Made by a program: the position numbers and the translations under genes. DNA of 64,000 nucleotides from Providencia manganoxydans (GTDB lineage Bacteria; Pseudomonadota; Gammaproteobacteria; Enterobacterales; Enterobacteriaceae), in NCBI RefSeq assembly GCF_016618195.1, contig NZ_CP067099.1, forward strand, positions 4,278,001 to 4,342,000. Reading direction: 5' to 3'. Each line of letters opens with the position of its first letter. Position 1 is the stretch's first letter. This document shows positions 41,171 through 50,509 of the stretch, piece after piece. The notes beneath the pieces are model-generated. The model did no database searches. It had not been told where the DNA came from and worked only from the letters and a program-made list of their open reading frames with translations.

Positions 41171-41303
41171 TGCTTATACCCCAAATAATTCGAGTTGCAG
41201 TTAGGTGACAAGTGAAGATAGACGGGGGAGCATAGATAAACTCTATGACTCGGCTAGCTGAACGTAGTCAACAACACTGCAACTTGAAGAGTTTCGGGTA
41301 TAT
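41171..41303. repeat. Dispersed palindromic repeat, copy 8 (near full length)
   Basis: TTATACCCCAAATAATTCGA then GTTGCAG at the left; ACACTGCAACTTGAAGAG and TTTCGGGTATA at the right, with a full interior (GACAAGTGAAGATAGAC, GGGAGCATAGATAAACT, GTAGTCAACAA) matching copy 5. The remaining fdhE-effector spacer (41304-41638) is AT-rich leader with nothing else recognised. Confidence 0.82.
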
Positions 41304-41638
41304 CAGCAAAAATTGCTGTTATCTACTACTCAGGATAAAACAAAAGTGGCTGAGTAGCTACTTTGTTGCCTTGGTGACGAACCGTTTCTGTTTTTATACT
41401 GATGGAAAAGAGTAAAGTAAGATAACGCTAATGAAGTCACTCCCTAACATAGATTATGCAATATAGATCTATTTCATAAATCTCAACTATACTGCTCTAA
41501 TTATTCATTTTCTGAGAAAAATTAACGTCATCTACTCTTTTTTTAAGTTAATTATCCTGCTCTAACGAAACTTTTTGATCTATTAACATAATTAAATTAA
41601 CCTTAAGTTAAATTTAATTATGCTTAAGGAAAATAATT

Positions 41639-42541
41639 GTGGTGAAAAAATACGACCCAACATGGAGTGGGTACATGGGAGATTACCTTAAAGGTAATGT
41701 TGGTGTTAACCGATTAAAACCACAACATGAGTATTTTGATGTAATTGGTGTTACGGAAGCCTTAAATGGTAATATCCAGTATGATGCCTTGATTACCACA
41801 GACGAAGCCACTGGGATCCTCTATGATATTAAGCCCCCAGAAATTATAAATCCATATGATAGAGAAGCTAAACTGAAAGAACGAGAACGAAGAAATAACC
41901 CGTTTATGAAAATCTTTAATGTGACTGATCCCTTTTCACCTTATGCGGGTACCCTTCGTGACGCTCCTGATTTATATGTTTTAATTCGTGAATTTGGGCG
42001 CTTAGGAATTACAGCAACTGAGTATGTTGGTCCTAATGGAAATCGATATATTCGCATATCAGGCTATGCAGGTGTAAGACGAATAGTAACAGGGACTCGA
42101 TATGGTGCAGCTCATCCAACTATGCTAACGATGGGGATCGGGCAACAAGGATTAGAAGCGAGCATTGCTAATGGCATTCGTTTTTGTCTTGTTTTTTCTG
42201 CTATTTATCGGGGACTTGAATGGTTTTTTAAAGATGAGTATGCCTTTGCTGATTTTCTCGGCAATATCACGGTTGATATGGCAAAAACGGCTTTAATAGC
42301 AGCAGCATCATGGGGGATAGGTACTTTCTTACTTGGTACAGCTTTGTTGGGAGGGAGTATTATCGCAGTTGCTGGAATTGTTTTTGTCGTTGGGTTTGCT
42401 GTTGCTATTGGATTAGAATATTTAGACAATAAATATCAAATTAGTGAAAAAGTGATTGAACTATTAAAAACAAAATGGAAGAGAGAAGTTAAACCTACCG
42501 CTGATATACATAAAGCGCTTCATATATGGCCTAAGGGGTGA
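41639..42541 (+). CDS. Probable T6SS-associated pore-type effector with YafU-like C-terminus
   Basis: 300 residues. The N-terminal ~175 residues are soluble, with no family I recognise. The C-terminal part has two long hydrophobic segments (about 216-237 and 238-259) framed by FADFLGNITVDMAKTALIAA and LDNKYQISEKVIELL, recalling E. coli YafU. A soluble front plus a hydrophobic hairpin is the plan of ion-channel toxins. It overlaps the next gene, a small membrane protein, and an hcp gene follows. That order suggests an effector delivered with Hcp. Start GTG at 41639 or 41642, with AAGGA upstream. Toxic activity is inference. Confidence 0.6.
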   Translation: MVKKYDPTWSGYMGDYLKGNVGVNRLKPQHEYFDVIGVTEALNGNIQYDALITTDEATGILYDIKPPEIINPYDREAKLKERERRNNPFMKIFNVTDPFSPYAGTLRDAPDLYVLIREFGRLGITATEYVGPNGNRYIRISGYAGVRRIVTGTRYGAAHPTMLTMGIGQQGLEASIANGIRFCLVFSAIYRGLEWFFKDEYAFADFLGNITVDMAKTALIAAASWGIGTFLLGTALLGGSIIAVAGIVFVVGFAVAIGLEYLDNKYQISEKVIELLKTKWKREVKPTADIHKALHIWPKG

Positions 42542-42543
42542 TT

Positions 42544-42936
42544 ATGCCTAAATGGGCGATGATATTAATGGGTAGTTTACTTTTTATTATATGTGTTTTA
42601 ATTAGCATATTGATATACAGTTATACTTTATCATTATTTCAAATGAAAGATGTTATTGTATTTTCAGGGCCTATTGCTATGTGTGCGATAGGTTTTCCAT
42701 CCGTACTCTATGTACTCGGTGGTAGTGTATTTTCTCTGGTATTCAACAAGATCCCCAAATATAATAAAATAATAGTTAAATACTTAATGTATTTATTATT
42801 TGCTGGTATCGTTAGTGGTCTGCCCATCGGTTTGATTGTCCACGTTGTGCTTAAAAATGATGGATACCAAACCTGTGATAAAATATCGTGGATGTCACCG
42901 ACAACTTATGTAAAAGAAATCTCTTTATGCAATTAG
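42544..42936 (+). CDS. Small inner-membrane protein, probable immunity (DUF1240-like)
   Basis: 130 residues with three hydrophobic segments (about 5-28, 36-62, 77-102) and a short Cys-containing tail. The ATG at 42544 lies three bases after the effector stop and has AAGGGG at the end of that gene as its ribosome binding site, so the pair is translationally coupled. Immunity proteins against membrane-pore effectors are typically small integral inner-membrane proteins. The resemblance to DUF1240 is from memory and should be treated as tentative. Confidence 0.6.
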   Translation: MPKWAMILMGSLLFIICVLISILIYSYTLSLFQMKDVIVFSGPIAMCAIGFPSVLYVLGGSVFSLVFNKIPKYNKIIVKYLMYLLFAGIVSGLPIGLIVHVVLKNDGYQTCDKISWMSPTTYVKEISLCN

Positions 42937-42984
42937 TATTTCATGATTAATCCGTATATAACTCTATATTGAAAAGGAATTTTT

Positions 42985-43464
42985 ATGGCAGAACCTATTT
43001 ATTTAACATTAACGGGCAAAAACCAAGGCTTGATATCTGCTGGATGTTCAACAATTGATTCAATCGGAAACCGTCATCAAATTGGTCATGAAAACGAAAT
43101 TCAAGTCATTAGCTTAAATAGTGGTTCATTTCGAGTTCAAAATGCAGCTTATCAACCTGTCATGTTTACTAAATTAATCGATAAATCCTCTCCGTTACTT
43201 TCCGTTTCACTAGATAGTAATGAGATTTTAGAGGCGATATTTATATTCTATCGCACAAGCCGACATGGGCAGCTTGAAAAATATTATGAGATTAAGCTTA
43301 CGGGTGTTTCATTGATTGAAATTTCAGATATATTCCCGGACTCAATAAAAGATAATGAATCAATACCACACCAACTTATTCAAATGAAATATGAATCTAT
43401 ATCAAGGCGTCATTTGATGGCAAATACATCAAGCTACAGTATTAATAGTGATATGGTTAAGTAA
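42985..43464 (+). CDS. hcp: Hcp-family type VI secretion tube protein
   Basis: 159 residues. YLTLTGKNQGLISAGCSTIDSIG near 5, GHENEIQV near 33, a YRTSRHGQLEKYYEIKLTGVSL segment near 88 and the YESISRRHLMANTSS end follow the enterobacterial Hcp (TssD) pattern. Hcp hexamers stack into the secreted T6SS tube and carry small effectors in the lumen. AAAAGGAA precedes the ATG. No other T6SS core genes (tssB/C, vgrG, clpV) are in the window, so this is an orphan or auxiliary hcp. Confidence 0.85.
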   Translation: MAEPIYLTLTGKNQGLISAGCSTIDSIGNRHQIGHENEIQVISLNSGSFRVQNAAYQPVMFTKLIDKSSPLLSVSLDSNEILEAIFIFYRTSRHGQLEKYYEIKLTGVSLIEISDIFPDSIKDNESIPHQLIQMKYESISRRHLMANTSSYSINSDMVK

Positions 43465-43497
43465 ATCTTATCATCGATATAGTCACTTGTTTATTTT

Positions 43498-43528
43498 ATT
43501 AACAGACTGGCTCACCAGTCTGTTAATA
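43498..43528 (+). terminator. Stem-loop after hcp
   Basis: ATTAACAGACTGG-CTCA-CCAGTCTGTTAAT: perfect 13-bp stem about 35 bases after the hcp stop. T-rich sequence precedes it and A-rich sequence follows, so it could serve either strand. Confidence 0.72.
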
Positions 43529-43566
43529 TCATAAAAAATAAATTAATAACCTTCTTTATATTTCAC

Positions 43567-44283
43567 TTAATTAGAATCGATAGATAACCCGCTATTCTCT
43601 TTTGAGAAATGACGTCCCATGGTAAAAATTAAGCATAATGGGATTAACGTTACTAATAATGCATATTCTCTGGCGTAATCTGCTAACATAGCCATCATAA
43701 AAGCACCACCCGCAAACCCAAATAGGGTCAAAAAGTAACAATAGCTTTTATACAGCGCTTCTCTTCTTTCTTGGCCTTTAAAAGCAACAGATTCCGCTAA
43801 TGAGCTAAACCCTAACTGCACATTTAAAGTCACTGCAATATTACCATATAGCATGCCGTTAATTTTATGGAATGCATTACCCTGCATACCAGCAATAAAG
43901 GATAAGGCCCACACAGCATGGAAGCCGCTTGCCTCGACTTTATAAAAATAAATATAAGCGATCAGCAACAAAATTAGGATGATTTCTAATGATAACAGCG
44001 TGAATGTCCACGTTTTTTCATTGGTATTGTATTTATAACGTAACCAAGCCAATAGCATTGCCCCTGCACCAAATGCAAAGATGGTAATGATATACGGAAT
44101 AATTGCCGCTAAACCATGTTTGGCGAATTCATAGCCTAACATAATGATGTTGCCTGATTGGAAAGTGGCAAACGATTTAGTGGTGAAAAAAGCATAACCA
44201 TCTAACATACCTGATGTAATGGCTAATAAAAAAGCAATTGTTGGCAATTGCATAAAGGGGATTTTGGGTGTTGGTGTTGTCAT
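43567..44283 (-). CDS. YoaK/DUF1275 family membrane protein
   Basis: 238 residues with six or so hydrophobic segments. SGMLDGYAFFTTKSFATFQSGN near 24 is the DUF1275 signature, and AGMQGNAFHKINGMLYGN near 135 the second conserved block. Function unknown for the family. It has its own spacer with a repeat copy and is separated from the nitrilase gene by a terminator, so it is probably not part of the oxalate operon. Confidence 0.85.
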   Translation of the reverse strand: MTTPTPKIPFMQLPTIAFLLAITSGMLDGYAFFTTKSFATFQSGNIIMLGYEFAKHGLAAIIPYIITIFAFGAGAMLLAWLRYKYNTNEKTWTFTLLSLEIILILLLIAYIYFYKVEASGFHAVWALSFIAGMQGNAFHKINGMLYGNIAVTLNVQLGFSSLAESVAFKGQERREALYKSYCYFLTLFGFAGGAFMMAMLADYAREYALLVTLIPLCLIFTMGRHFSKENSGLSIDSN

Positions 44284-44305
44284 AATTATTTAACCTAAAA
44301 GCAAA

Positions 44306-44388
44306 TCTCTAAATAATTCAAGTGACAGGTAGTCAGTGAGCGTAGCGTAGTCACCTCCCCTGCAACTTGAAGTATGACGAATATAAAA
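44306..44388. repeat. Dispersed palindromic repeat, copy 9 (short interior)
   Basis: AATCTCTAAATAATTCAAGT at the left, CCCTGCAACTTGAAGTATGA then CGAATATA at the right, with only ~45 bases between the ends. Confidence 0.8.
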
Positions 44389-44390
44389 AA

Positions 44391-44424
44391 TAAATACTCC
44401 CTGCGAATTGGCAGAGAGTATTTT
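44391..44424 (-). terminator. Terminator after the nitrilase-fold gene
   Basis: On the minus strand AATACTCTCTGC pairs with GCAGGGAGTATT, followed by TATTTTTTATA. It begins about 20 bases beyond the stop of the gene at 44444. Confidence 0.82.
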
Positions 44425-44443
44425 TCAAATATCATTTTTAAAA

Positions 44444-46177
44444 TTAAGCTGTTAACGGTGGAAACCAAATCGCCTGCTGACCACTAATCAAGCGCTCTTG
44501 ATTAATCCATGTATAGGGGGCAGGTACTTGTGCTTGTAACCTAACATCCCCTGCATCACGCTCAGCCGTCAAGGTTGGCGTTAGTACTACGGGTTCTGGC
44601 CCATAAATTGCTGCTGACGTAAAATCACGATCATGTCGGCCGCCACATACCACCCATAGCTGATTTAACGTCGCGATAGCATAGGGTATAAAATCAGCAC
44701 GCCCAGTCGGTGGGTTATCAACAGAGAATAAATGGCTTTCGATTTCAACACGTAAATCACTCGGTAGCCCTGCTGGAGCTGCAATGATATCGGCACGTAA
44801 CGTGCTGTATAAGCCACCGAGTTCTGGAACTTCTAATTCATGGGCCGCAGCTAATGCAATGCGCCCAATTGGTGTTGATGTCACGCTAACTGCATTACCC
44901 GCACTCGCCCAGCCTTTATCGCGTTCATTAAGATGTGTTACACGATATCTTGCTAAAATTTCTCCCGCAGGCCCTGCCAATACAACGGTATGATATAACT
45001 TATCGACGTCGATCTCAGGGTAGCTACCCACGACATATCCCTTACCAGCGGCGGCGATCTTGGTAATAGTTTGTTCAAACGTTCCGCCTTGTTTCTCTGC
45101 ATGTGTCAGTAAAACGTTTGGATCATTGGTGTATGGCAATGCAGATAATTCAGGCAGTACCAACAGCTCATTTTCACCCACGGTGGCAGTATCAAGACTA
45201 GATGTTGATTTATCCCATTGGGCTGCAATCAATGTTGTTTGCACTTTTGTGGTCGTTGCATTGATATCCGTTGGGCTGCGGTGGAAAGCCAATGTCGGGA
45301 AATACAATTCAGGGCGACGTTTTGCCAGCAATGCTTCTCGCTGTTTGTCGGCCTCATCAAGAGAGATAGTTGCACAGAAAATACCGTTCAAGCCTGGCTC
45401 TAATTCAAGCGGGCTTAAAACTGGCGATTGTGCCACTTTATGACCCGAAGGCGCCCATACACTTGAACCACCGTTATAGTACAGTTGCCCATGAGTAATT
45501 GGATTGGTTTCAATACCACTGCGTGTTGCACAAACGACCCATGCACCATTAAATGCACTCATATGCTGCACATGAGCAACCGTGGAGTGATCCCCTAGCA
45601 TCTCAGCAGGCGTCGCATTCGGCATCATACGGTCAGAAACTGAGTGCCAACCAATGATTTGCGCGCCTTCTAACGCTGCCAAACGTACATATTGCCAATA
45701 GGTATCATCGTAACAAATTAATAATGCAATACGGCCAATTGGCGTATTAAACGTTTTCACTCCTGTATTACCCGGCGCAAACACTTTTTGGTCTTGGGAG
45801 TTCAAACCTATTTTACGATATTTACCAATAATACCTTCTGGACCCATCAATACCGCTGAGTTATAGGCTAATCCAGTATCCGTATCGCGTTCAGCAATAC
45901 CAACGCTCATATACATACCCGTACGTGCGAGTATCGGTAAGATCGCTGCCGTTGTTTTGCCGGGTATGGTGTCGAGATAAGGTGCCAATTCCGCAGAATC
46001 AGAAAATAAATAGCCGCTCACTGCCGTTTCAGGGAATACCGCATAGTCGACCCCTTGCTCTGCAACTTTTTCCGCCGCCTCAGCTAAGCGACGAATATTG
46101 CCATCTAAATCTCCCCAAGCAGGGACAAAATCAACAGCGGCAACTTTACTGCTTTTTTTAATTATTACATTGTCCAT
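44444..46177 (-). CDS. Tandem nitrilase-superfamily protein, second domain degenerate
   Basis: 577 residues consisting of two carbon-nitrogen hydrolase domains. In the first, the Glu-Lys-Cys triad is complete: E50 in VFPETAVSG, K122 in YRKIGL, C155 in LLICYDD. In the second, E343 in VLPELSALP remains, but the lysine position is V413 (YRVTHL) and the cysteine position A445 (ALAAAHEL), so it should be inactive. Such enzymes hydrolyse amides or nitriles. It ends the frc-oxc-yfdV-frc2 run, so an oxalate-related amide is a possible substrate, unproven. ATG 46177 has AAGGGT upstream. Confidence 0.85.
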   Translation of the reverse strand: MDNVIIKKSSKVAAVDFVPAWGDLDGNIRRLAEAAEKVAEQGVDYAVFPETAVSGYLFSDSAELAPYLDTIPGKTTAAILPILARTGMYMSVGIAERDTDTGLAYNSAVLMGPEGIIGKYRKIGLNSQDQKVFAPGNTGVKTFNTPIGRIALLICYDDTYWQYVRLAALEGAQIIGWHSVSDRMMPNATPAEMLGDHSTVAHVQHMSAFNGAWVVCATRSGIETNPITHGQLYYNGGSSVWAPSGHKVAQSPVLSPLELEPGLNGIFCATISLDEADKQREALLAKRRPELYFPTLAFHRSPTDINATTTKVQTTLIAAQWDKSTSSLDTATVGENELLVLPELSALPYTNDPNVLLTHAEKQGGTFEQTITKIAAAGKGYVVGSYPEIDVDKLYHTVVLAGPAGEILARYRVTHLNERDKGWASAGNAVSVTSTPIGRIALAAAHELEVPELGGLYSTLRADIIAAPAGLPSDLRVEIESHLFSVDNPPTGRADFIPYAIATLNQLWVVCGGRHDRDFTSAAIYGPEPVVLTPTLTAERDAGDVRLQAQVPAPYTWINQERLISGQQAIWFPPLTA

Positions 46178-46280
46178 ATTATTAACCCTTAATATAAATA
46201 GGCAAATAATGGATGAGCAAAACCCGCTCATCATTATTATTGATAAGATATTGATGTGTCTGATTGGGTTATTTAATAAT

Positions 46281-46386
46281 CTTTATACTCGATAATAATT
46301 CGTGTTGCAGGTAGGCTGAGAGCACAACGGAATACAGCTCCCTACCTTAACTAAAAACCTGCAATTAGAAATATGTCGAATATAAT
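46281..46386. repeat. Dispersed palindromic repeat, copy 10
   Basis: CTTTATACTCGATAATAATT then CGTGTTGCAGG at the left and AACCTGCAATTAGAAATATG then TCGAATATAA at the right. It lies between the nitrilase and frc-paralog genes and does not interrupt either. Confidence 0.72.
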
Positions 46387-47642
46387 TAAATAACTTTTTT
46401 ATCTTTCATATTTGCTATTTGTTGATCGCTATAACCCAGCTCTTTAAGTATTTCATTATTATGTTCCCCCAAAAGTGGCGCACTTTTAATTTCAGGCGTA
46501 AACGATGAAAACTTCATTGGACAGCCGACAGTCAAATAATGCCCACGTAATGGTTGTTCGACTTCAACAATGGACCCACTGCCTCGTAAAGAGGGATCAT
46601 CAACTAACTCTTTCATACTTAATACTGCGGAACATGGCACACCGAACTGATCGAAATAGTCGGTTAATTCATGCTTATCTTTATCTTTAGCAATTTCTTC
46701 GATGGCATCCCAAACATCTTGGATATGGCTAGCTCTTGCTTCTGTCGTGACAAAAGCAGGATCCGTTTTCCATTCAGGTTTACCAATTGCATCACAGGTA
46801 TTTTCCCAATTATGATCTTGGTTAATAAAATAAATATAAGCATTGGGGTCGGTATCACTGCCTTTGCATTTCAGCATCGTACCCGGTTGTCCACCTCCAC
46901 TTGCATTACCACCACGTGGAACGGCATCACCAAAAGTTCCATTAGGATATTGCGGGTACTCTTCTAAAAACCCCAACTTTTCGAGTCGTTGTTGGTCGCG
47001 TAATTTAACGCGGCAAAGATTCAATACCGCGTCTTGCATTGACATGGTCACGCGTTGCCCTTTACCCGTTTTTTCTCGTTGTAATAATGCAGCCAGTAGA
47101 CCAATCAGTAGGTGCATACCTGTATTGCTATCCCCTAAAGCAGCCGAACTCACAACAGGTGGACCATCAGGGAAACCCGTTGTCGATGCTGAACCACCCG
47201 CTGCTTGTGCCACATTTTCATACGCTTTGACATCTGCATAAGGTGAATTTTCATTAAACCCTTTAATCGAGCCAAAAATCAGTCGCGGGTTAAGTTGCTG
47301 AATGATTTCCCACGTAAACCCCATATGATCAATCGCCCCCGGATGGAAGTTTTCAACCAGTACATCGGCTTGGCGGATCAGCTTTTCCATCACCTCTTTG
47401 CCTTCTGGCGTTTTAGTATTCAGTTCTAAGGAACGTTTATTACTGTTCAGCATGGTGAAATAAAGCGCATCTACATCTGGAATATCTCTAAGTTGACTGC
47501 GTGTCACATCACCAATACCCGGTCGCTCAATTTTTATGACGTCAGCACCGAACCACGCTAACATTTGGGTACAAGATGGCCCTGATTGAACGCCAGTAAA
47601 ATCCAGTACTCGAATACCATCTAATGGAAGAGGAAAAGCCAT
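46386..47642 (-). CDS. Formyl-CoA:oxalate CoA-transferase paralog
   Basis: 418-residue class III CoA-transferase, very close to the Frc encoded at 50510-51760. The catalytic Asp is kept (D171 in AALGDSNTG). The active-site glycine loop, however, is SGGGQ instead of GGGGQ, and three tryptophans of Frc are replaced nearby (W156 to P158, W253 to T255, W260 to S262). The acyl-CoA or acid pair handled may therefore differ from formate/oxalate; E. coli has YfdE in the same operon position. ATG 47642 has AAGGAG seven bases before. It probably shares the frc-oxc transcript. Confidence 0.87.
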   Translation of the reverse strand: MAFPLPLDGIRVLDFTGVQSGPSCTQMLAWFGADVIKIERPGIGDVTRSQLRDIPDVDALYFTMLNSNKRSLELNTKTPEGKEVMEKLIRQADVLVENFHPGAIDHMGFTWEIIQQLNPRLIFGSIKGFNENSPYADVKAYENVAQAAGGSASTTGFPDGPPVVSSAALGDSNTGMHLLIGLLAALLQREKTGKGQRVTMSMQDAVLNLCRVKLRDQQRLEKLGFLEEYPQYPNGTFGDAVPRGGNASGGGQPGTMLKCKGSDTDPNAYIYFINQDHNWENTCDAIGKPEWKTDPAFVTTEARASHIQDVWDAIEEIAKDKDKHELTDYFDQFGVPCSAVLSMKELVDDPSLRGSGSIVEVEQPLRGHYLTVGCPMKFSSFTPEIKSAPLLGEHNNEILKELGYSDQQIANMKDKKVI

Positions 47643-47700
47643 AATCACTCCTTAATTTGCTAGCGATATGAAACTTATTAAATGCTTCACATCGGCCGAT

Positions 47701-48657
47701 TTATGCGACTAAACGTGCGATATAAATCCACAATGGCGCCGCAATAATGAAACCCATCACACTGACCGCTAATGATGCGGTTCCTGTTCGGGTATACACA
47801 TTAAATCGGCTCGCAATAATGGTTCCTGAGAATGCAGGTGGAAGCGCACCGGCTAATACCATCATTTGTAATTGTGTCGATTCCATATGGAATAATAGTC
47901 CAGCAATTAACATTAAACCTGGCATTAAAATCAGCTTCAGCATGGTGTTATAAATAATCTCACCATCGAATTCGAATTTATTTGCTGCCAATGTCAGTCC
48001 TGCTGCGAATACCGCCACCCCAGAGTTCGCTTTAGCAATTAAGTCGAATGTTGGATCCCAAACATCAGGAATTTTAATTCCGACGAGGACTAAAACGGTC
48101 GCTAATATTGGTGACCAAACAACGGGTTCTTTAAAGGCAGAAATAAGCGCACTCATACCACCGCCGCCTTTTTGCCCATTAGCGCTGCCTGGGTTAAGTA
48201 GAAATAGGCCTATTGGGATAGTAATTGCGTTAACGATAATTGAAATAATCGCAACCACTAGGCCGGTAGAAACCGTATCACCATAAATAGGATCTAAGAC
48301 TGCGAAGCCAAGAAAACCAATCGTTGGTGAACCAGCAATTAAGGCACAAACTGCGGCTTCTGGGCGCGAATGTTTAAAGAATTTTTTACAGCTAAAGAAT
48401 GTGAAAAAGAAACACAGCAGCAGAACAACTAATGAAATAATCGTAAGTTTCATGTCAGCAAAAATCATGTCGCGATTTGCACGAACTAATGAAACAAATA
48501 ATGCCGCCGGTAATGCGTAGTTTAATACTAGTTTATTAAATGCTTTTGCTTGGTCATTAGTAAATACGTTACGTCGACCACTCACGTACCCTAATACCAT
48601 AATGATAATTATGGGCAATAAATCGCTCATAAATATCTTGAACATAAAATCCGTCAT
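47701..48657 (-). CDS. yfdV: AEC-family permease YfdV
   Basis: 318 residues, about ten hydrophobic segments. [17 protein letters not shown] near the start, [17 protein letters not shown] near 47 and the [21 protein letters not shown] region follow E. coli YfdV closely. The auxin-efflux-carrier family moves organic anions, so an oxalate or formate role is plausible but unproven. ATG 48657 is preferred to GTG 48666 because AGGTGAG lies just upstream. Third gene of the oxalate run. Confidence 0.92.
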   Translation of the reverse strand: MTDFMFKIFMSDLLPIIIIMVLGYVSGRRNVFTNDQAKAFNKLVLNYALPAALFVSLVRANRDMIFADMKLTIISLVVLLLCFFFTFFSCKKFFKHSRPEAAVCALIAGSPTIGFLGFAVLDPIYGDTVSTGLVVAIISIIVNAITIPIGLFLLNPGSANGQKGGGGMSALISAFKEPVVWSPILATVLVLVGIKIPDVWDPTFDLIAKANSGVAVFAAGLTLAANKFEFDGEIIYNTMLKLILMPGLMLIAGLLFHMESTQLQMMVLAGALPPAFSGTIIASRFNVYTRTGTASLAVSVMGFIIAAPLWIYIARLVA

Positions 48658-48688
48658 TAGACTCACCTTTTTTGGGCAAAAAGCGTCC

Positions 48689-48717
48689 TAATGCCACTTA
48701 TTAACTAAGTGGCATTA
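48689..48717 (-). other. Intercistronic stem-loop between oxc and yfdV
   Basis: TAATGCCACTTA-TTAAC-TAAGTGGCATTA: perfect 12-bp stem in the 86-base gap. No U tract follows on the coding (minus) strand; on the plus strand it is followed by CGTTTTTA. It may stabilise the upstream mRNA or reduce read-through into yfdV. Confidence 0.65.
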
Positions 48718-48743
48718 CGTTTTTATTTAATTGAAAAGGTTGT

Positions 48744-50447
48744 TTAGTTTTTGACAACCGATTTAGGATTTAAATTACCTATGTGACCACTTTCAGTGCC
48801 TACCGCAGGGTCAATCACCACATTAATCAATGTTGGTTGGCCCGAAGTAAGGCCTGCTTTTAAAGCCTGTTGGATTTCATCAGGTGTGGTTGCGTTATAA
48901 CCAATACCGCCGAAAGCCTCGATCATCTTGTCATAACGAGCGCCCTTCATGAACACGGTTGGACATGGGTCACTGTCACCATGCAAGTTAACGCCATCAC
49001 CACGGTAAATACCGCCATTATTGAAAATCAAGATAGTTACTGGCAGCTTATAACGGCAAATAGTTTCAATTTCCATGCCACTAAAGCCAAACGCACTATC
49101 ACCTTCAATTGCGACTACAGGTTTGCCACTGGTTACCGCTGCGCCCACTGCGTAGCCCATACCAATTCCCATCACACCCCAAGTACCACAGTCTAAACGC
49201 TGACGTGGTTTATACATATCGATGATATTTCGTCCATTATCGAGGGTGTTTGCCCCTTCGTTCACAACATACACATCTTTGTGATCGACCAGCACATCAC
49301 GAATAGCACGCAGTGCATTGAAATAATTCAATGGTGAAGTATCAGTATTCAGCTTAGCGGCCATTTTTTCGCTATTCACTTTTTTGATATCATCGATACC
49401 CGCCATCCAGTCATTCGGGGACTTAACTGGGGTTGATTTCAAGCCAGCAAGTAACGCTTCAATACTTGAATAGATGTCACCAACAATAGGCGCGGCAATT
49501 GGACGGTTGCTATCAATCTCTGTTGGCTCGATATCTAACTGAATAAATTGTGTTTCTGTTGACCAATGCTTACCTTTACCATGATCGAGCAGCCAATTCA
49601 GACGTGCTCCCATGAGCACTACCACGTCTGCATTTGATAATGCATGAGAGCGTGCAGCTGCCGCTGATTGTGGATGATCATCAGGTAATAGCCCTTTCGC
49701 CATTGACATTGGTAAATAAGGAATACCTGTTGTTTCAATAAATTGACGAATACTTTCATCTGCTTGTGCGTAAGCCGCACCTTTACCTAAAATAATCAAC
49801 GGGCGTTTTGCCGCCGCCAATAATTTAAGGGCTTTATCGACTGATTCGGGTGCTGGTAACTGACGAGGTGCAGGATCTTCCACAGTAAAGATAGTTTTAT
49901 CTGCTTCATCTTTATCCATTACAGCTGCAAGTACTTCTGTGGTTAAATCAAGGTACACGCCTCCCGGACGACCTGAAATAGAAGCACGAATAGCGCGAGC
50001 TAAAGCAATACCGAGGTCTTCTGGTTTATTCACTCGATATGACGCCTTAACAAAAGGTTTCGCGGTATTCATTTGATCCAGCTCTTCATAATCGCCTTGT
50101 TGCAGGTCGATAATGGCTCTATCGCTAGAACCACTAATTTGGATCATTGGAAAACCGTTAGTCGTCGCATTGGCTAACGCCACCATACCATTTAAAAAGC
50201 CGGGGGCAGATACTGTTAAACAAATACCAGGTTTTTGGGTTAAATAACCGCTAATAGCTGCTGCGTTACCCGCTGATTGTTCATGACGAAAGCCAATATA
50301 GCGGATGCCTTCTGCCTGCGCGTGACGCGCCATATCGGTGACAGGGATCCCCACAACACCATAAATTGTGTCGATGCCATTCTTTTTCAGTGCATCAACG
50401 ATAATATGCATTCCATCGGTCAAGTTTTGTGTTTGATCGGTCGACAT
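48744..50447 (-). CDS. oxc: Oxalyl-CoA decarboxylase
   Basis: Thiamin-diphosphate enzyme converting oxalyl-CoA to formyl-CoA and CO2. 567 residues: N-terminal GVVGIPVTDMARHAQ with the catalytic Glu in FRHEQSAGNAAA near 55, and C-terminal TPP motif GDSAFGFSG with NNGGIYRGDG. Extremely close to E. coli Oxc in the parts I can recall. ATG 50447 is favoured by AGGTGG upstream; GTG 50453 is the alternative. Follows frc by 62 bases. Confidence 0.96.
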   Translation of the reverse strand: MSTDQTQNLTDGMHIIVDALKKNGIDTIYGVVGIPVTDMARHAQAEGIRYIGFRHEQSAGNAAAISGYLTQKPGICLTVSAPGFLNGMVALANATTNGFPMIQISGSSDRAIIDLQQGDYEELDQMNTAKPFVKASYRVNKPEDLGIALARAIRASISGRPGGVYLDLTTEVLAAVMDKDEADKTIFTVEDPAPRQLPAPESVDKALKLLAAAKRPLIILGKGAAYAQADESIRQFIETTGIPYLPMSMAKGLLPDDHPQSAAAARSHALSNADVVVLMGARLNWLLDHGKGKHWSTETQFIQLDIEPTEIDSNRPIAAPIVGDIYSSIEALLAGLKSTPVKSPNDWMAGIDDIKKVNSEKMAAKLNTDTSPLNYFNALRAIRDVLVDHKDVYVVNEGANTLDNGRNIIDMYKPRQRLDCGTWGVMGIGMGYAVGAAVTSGKPVVAIEGDSAFGFSGMEIETICRYKLPVTILIFNNGGIYRGDGVNLHGDSDPCPTVFMKGARYDKMIEAFGGIGYNATTPDEIQQALKAGLTSGQPTLINVVIDPAVGTESGHIGNLNPKSVVKN

Positions 50448-50509
50448 GTCCACCTCATAAAAATGTAAATCGTGTGGAGGGAGCTTAAATAAAGCTCCCT
50501 AATAGAGAA

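Noticed and set aside
46843..47241. 132-codon open frame on the plus strand inside the frc paralog
   Set aside because: Antisense shadow of a strongly conserved CoA-transferase; the same shadow recurs at 51129 opposite frc, and the translation has no family features.
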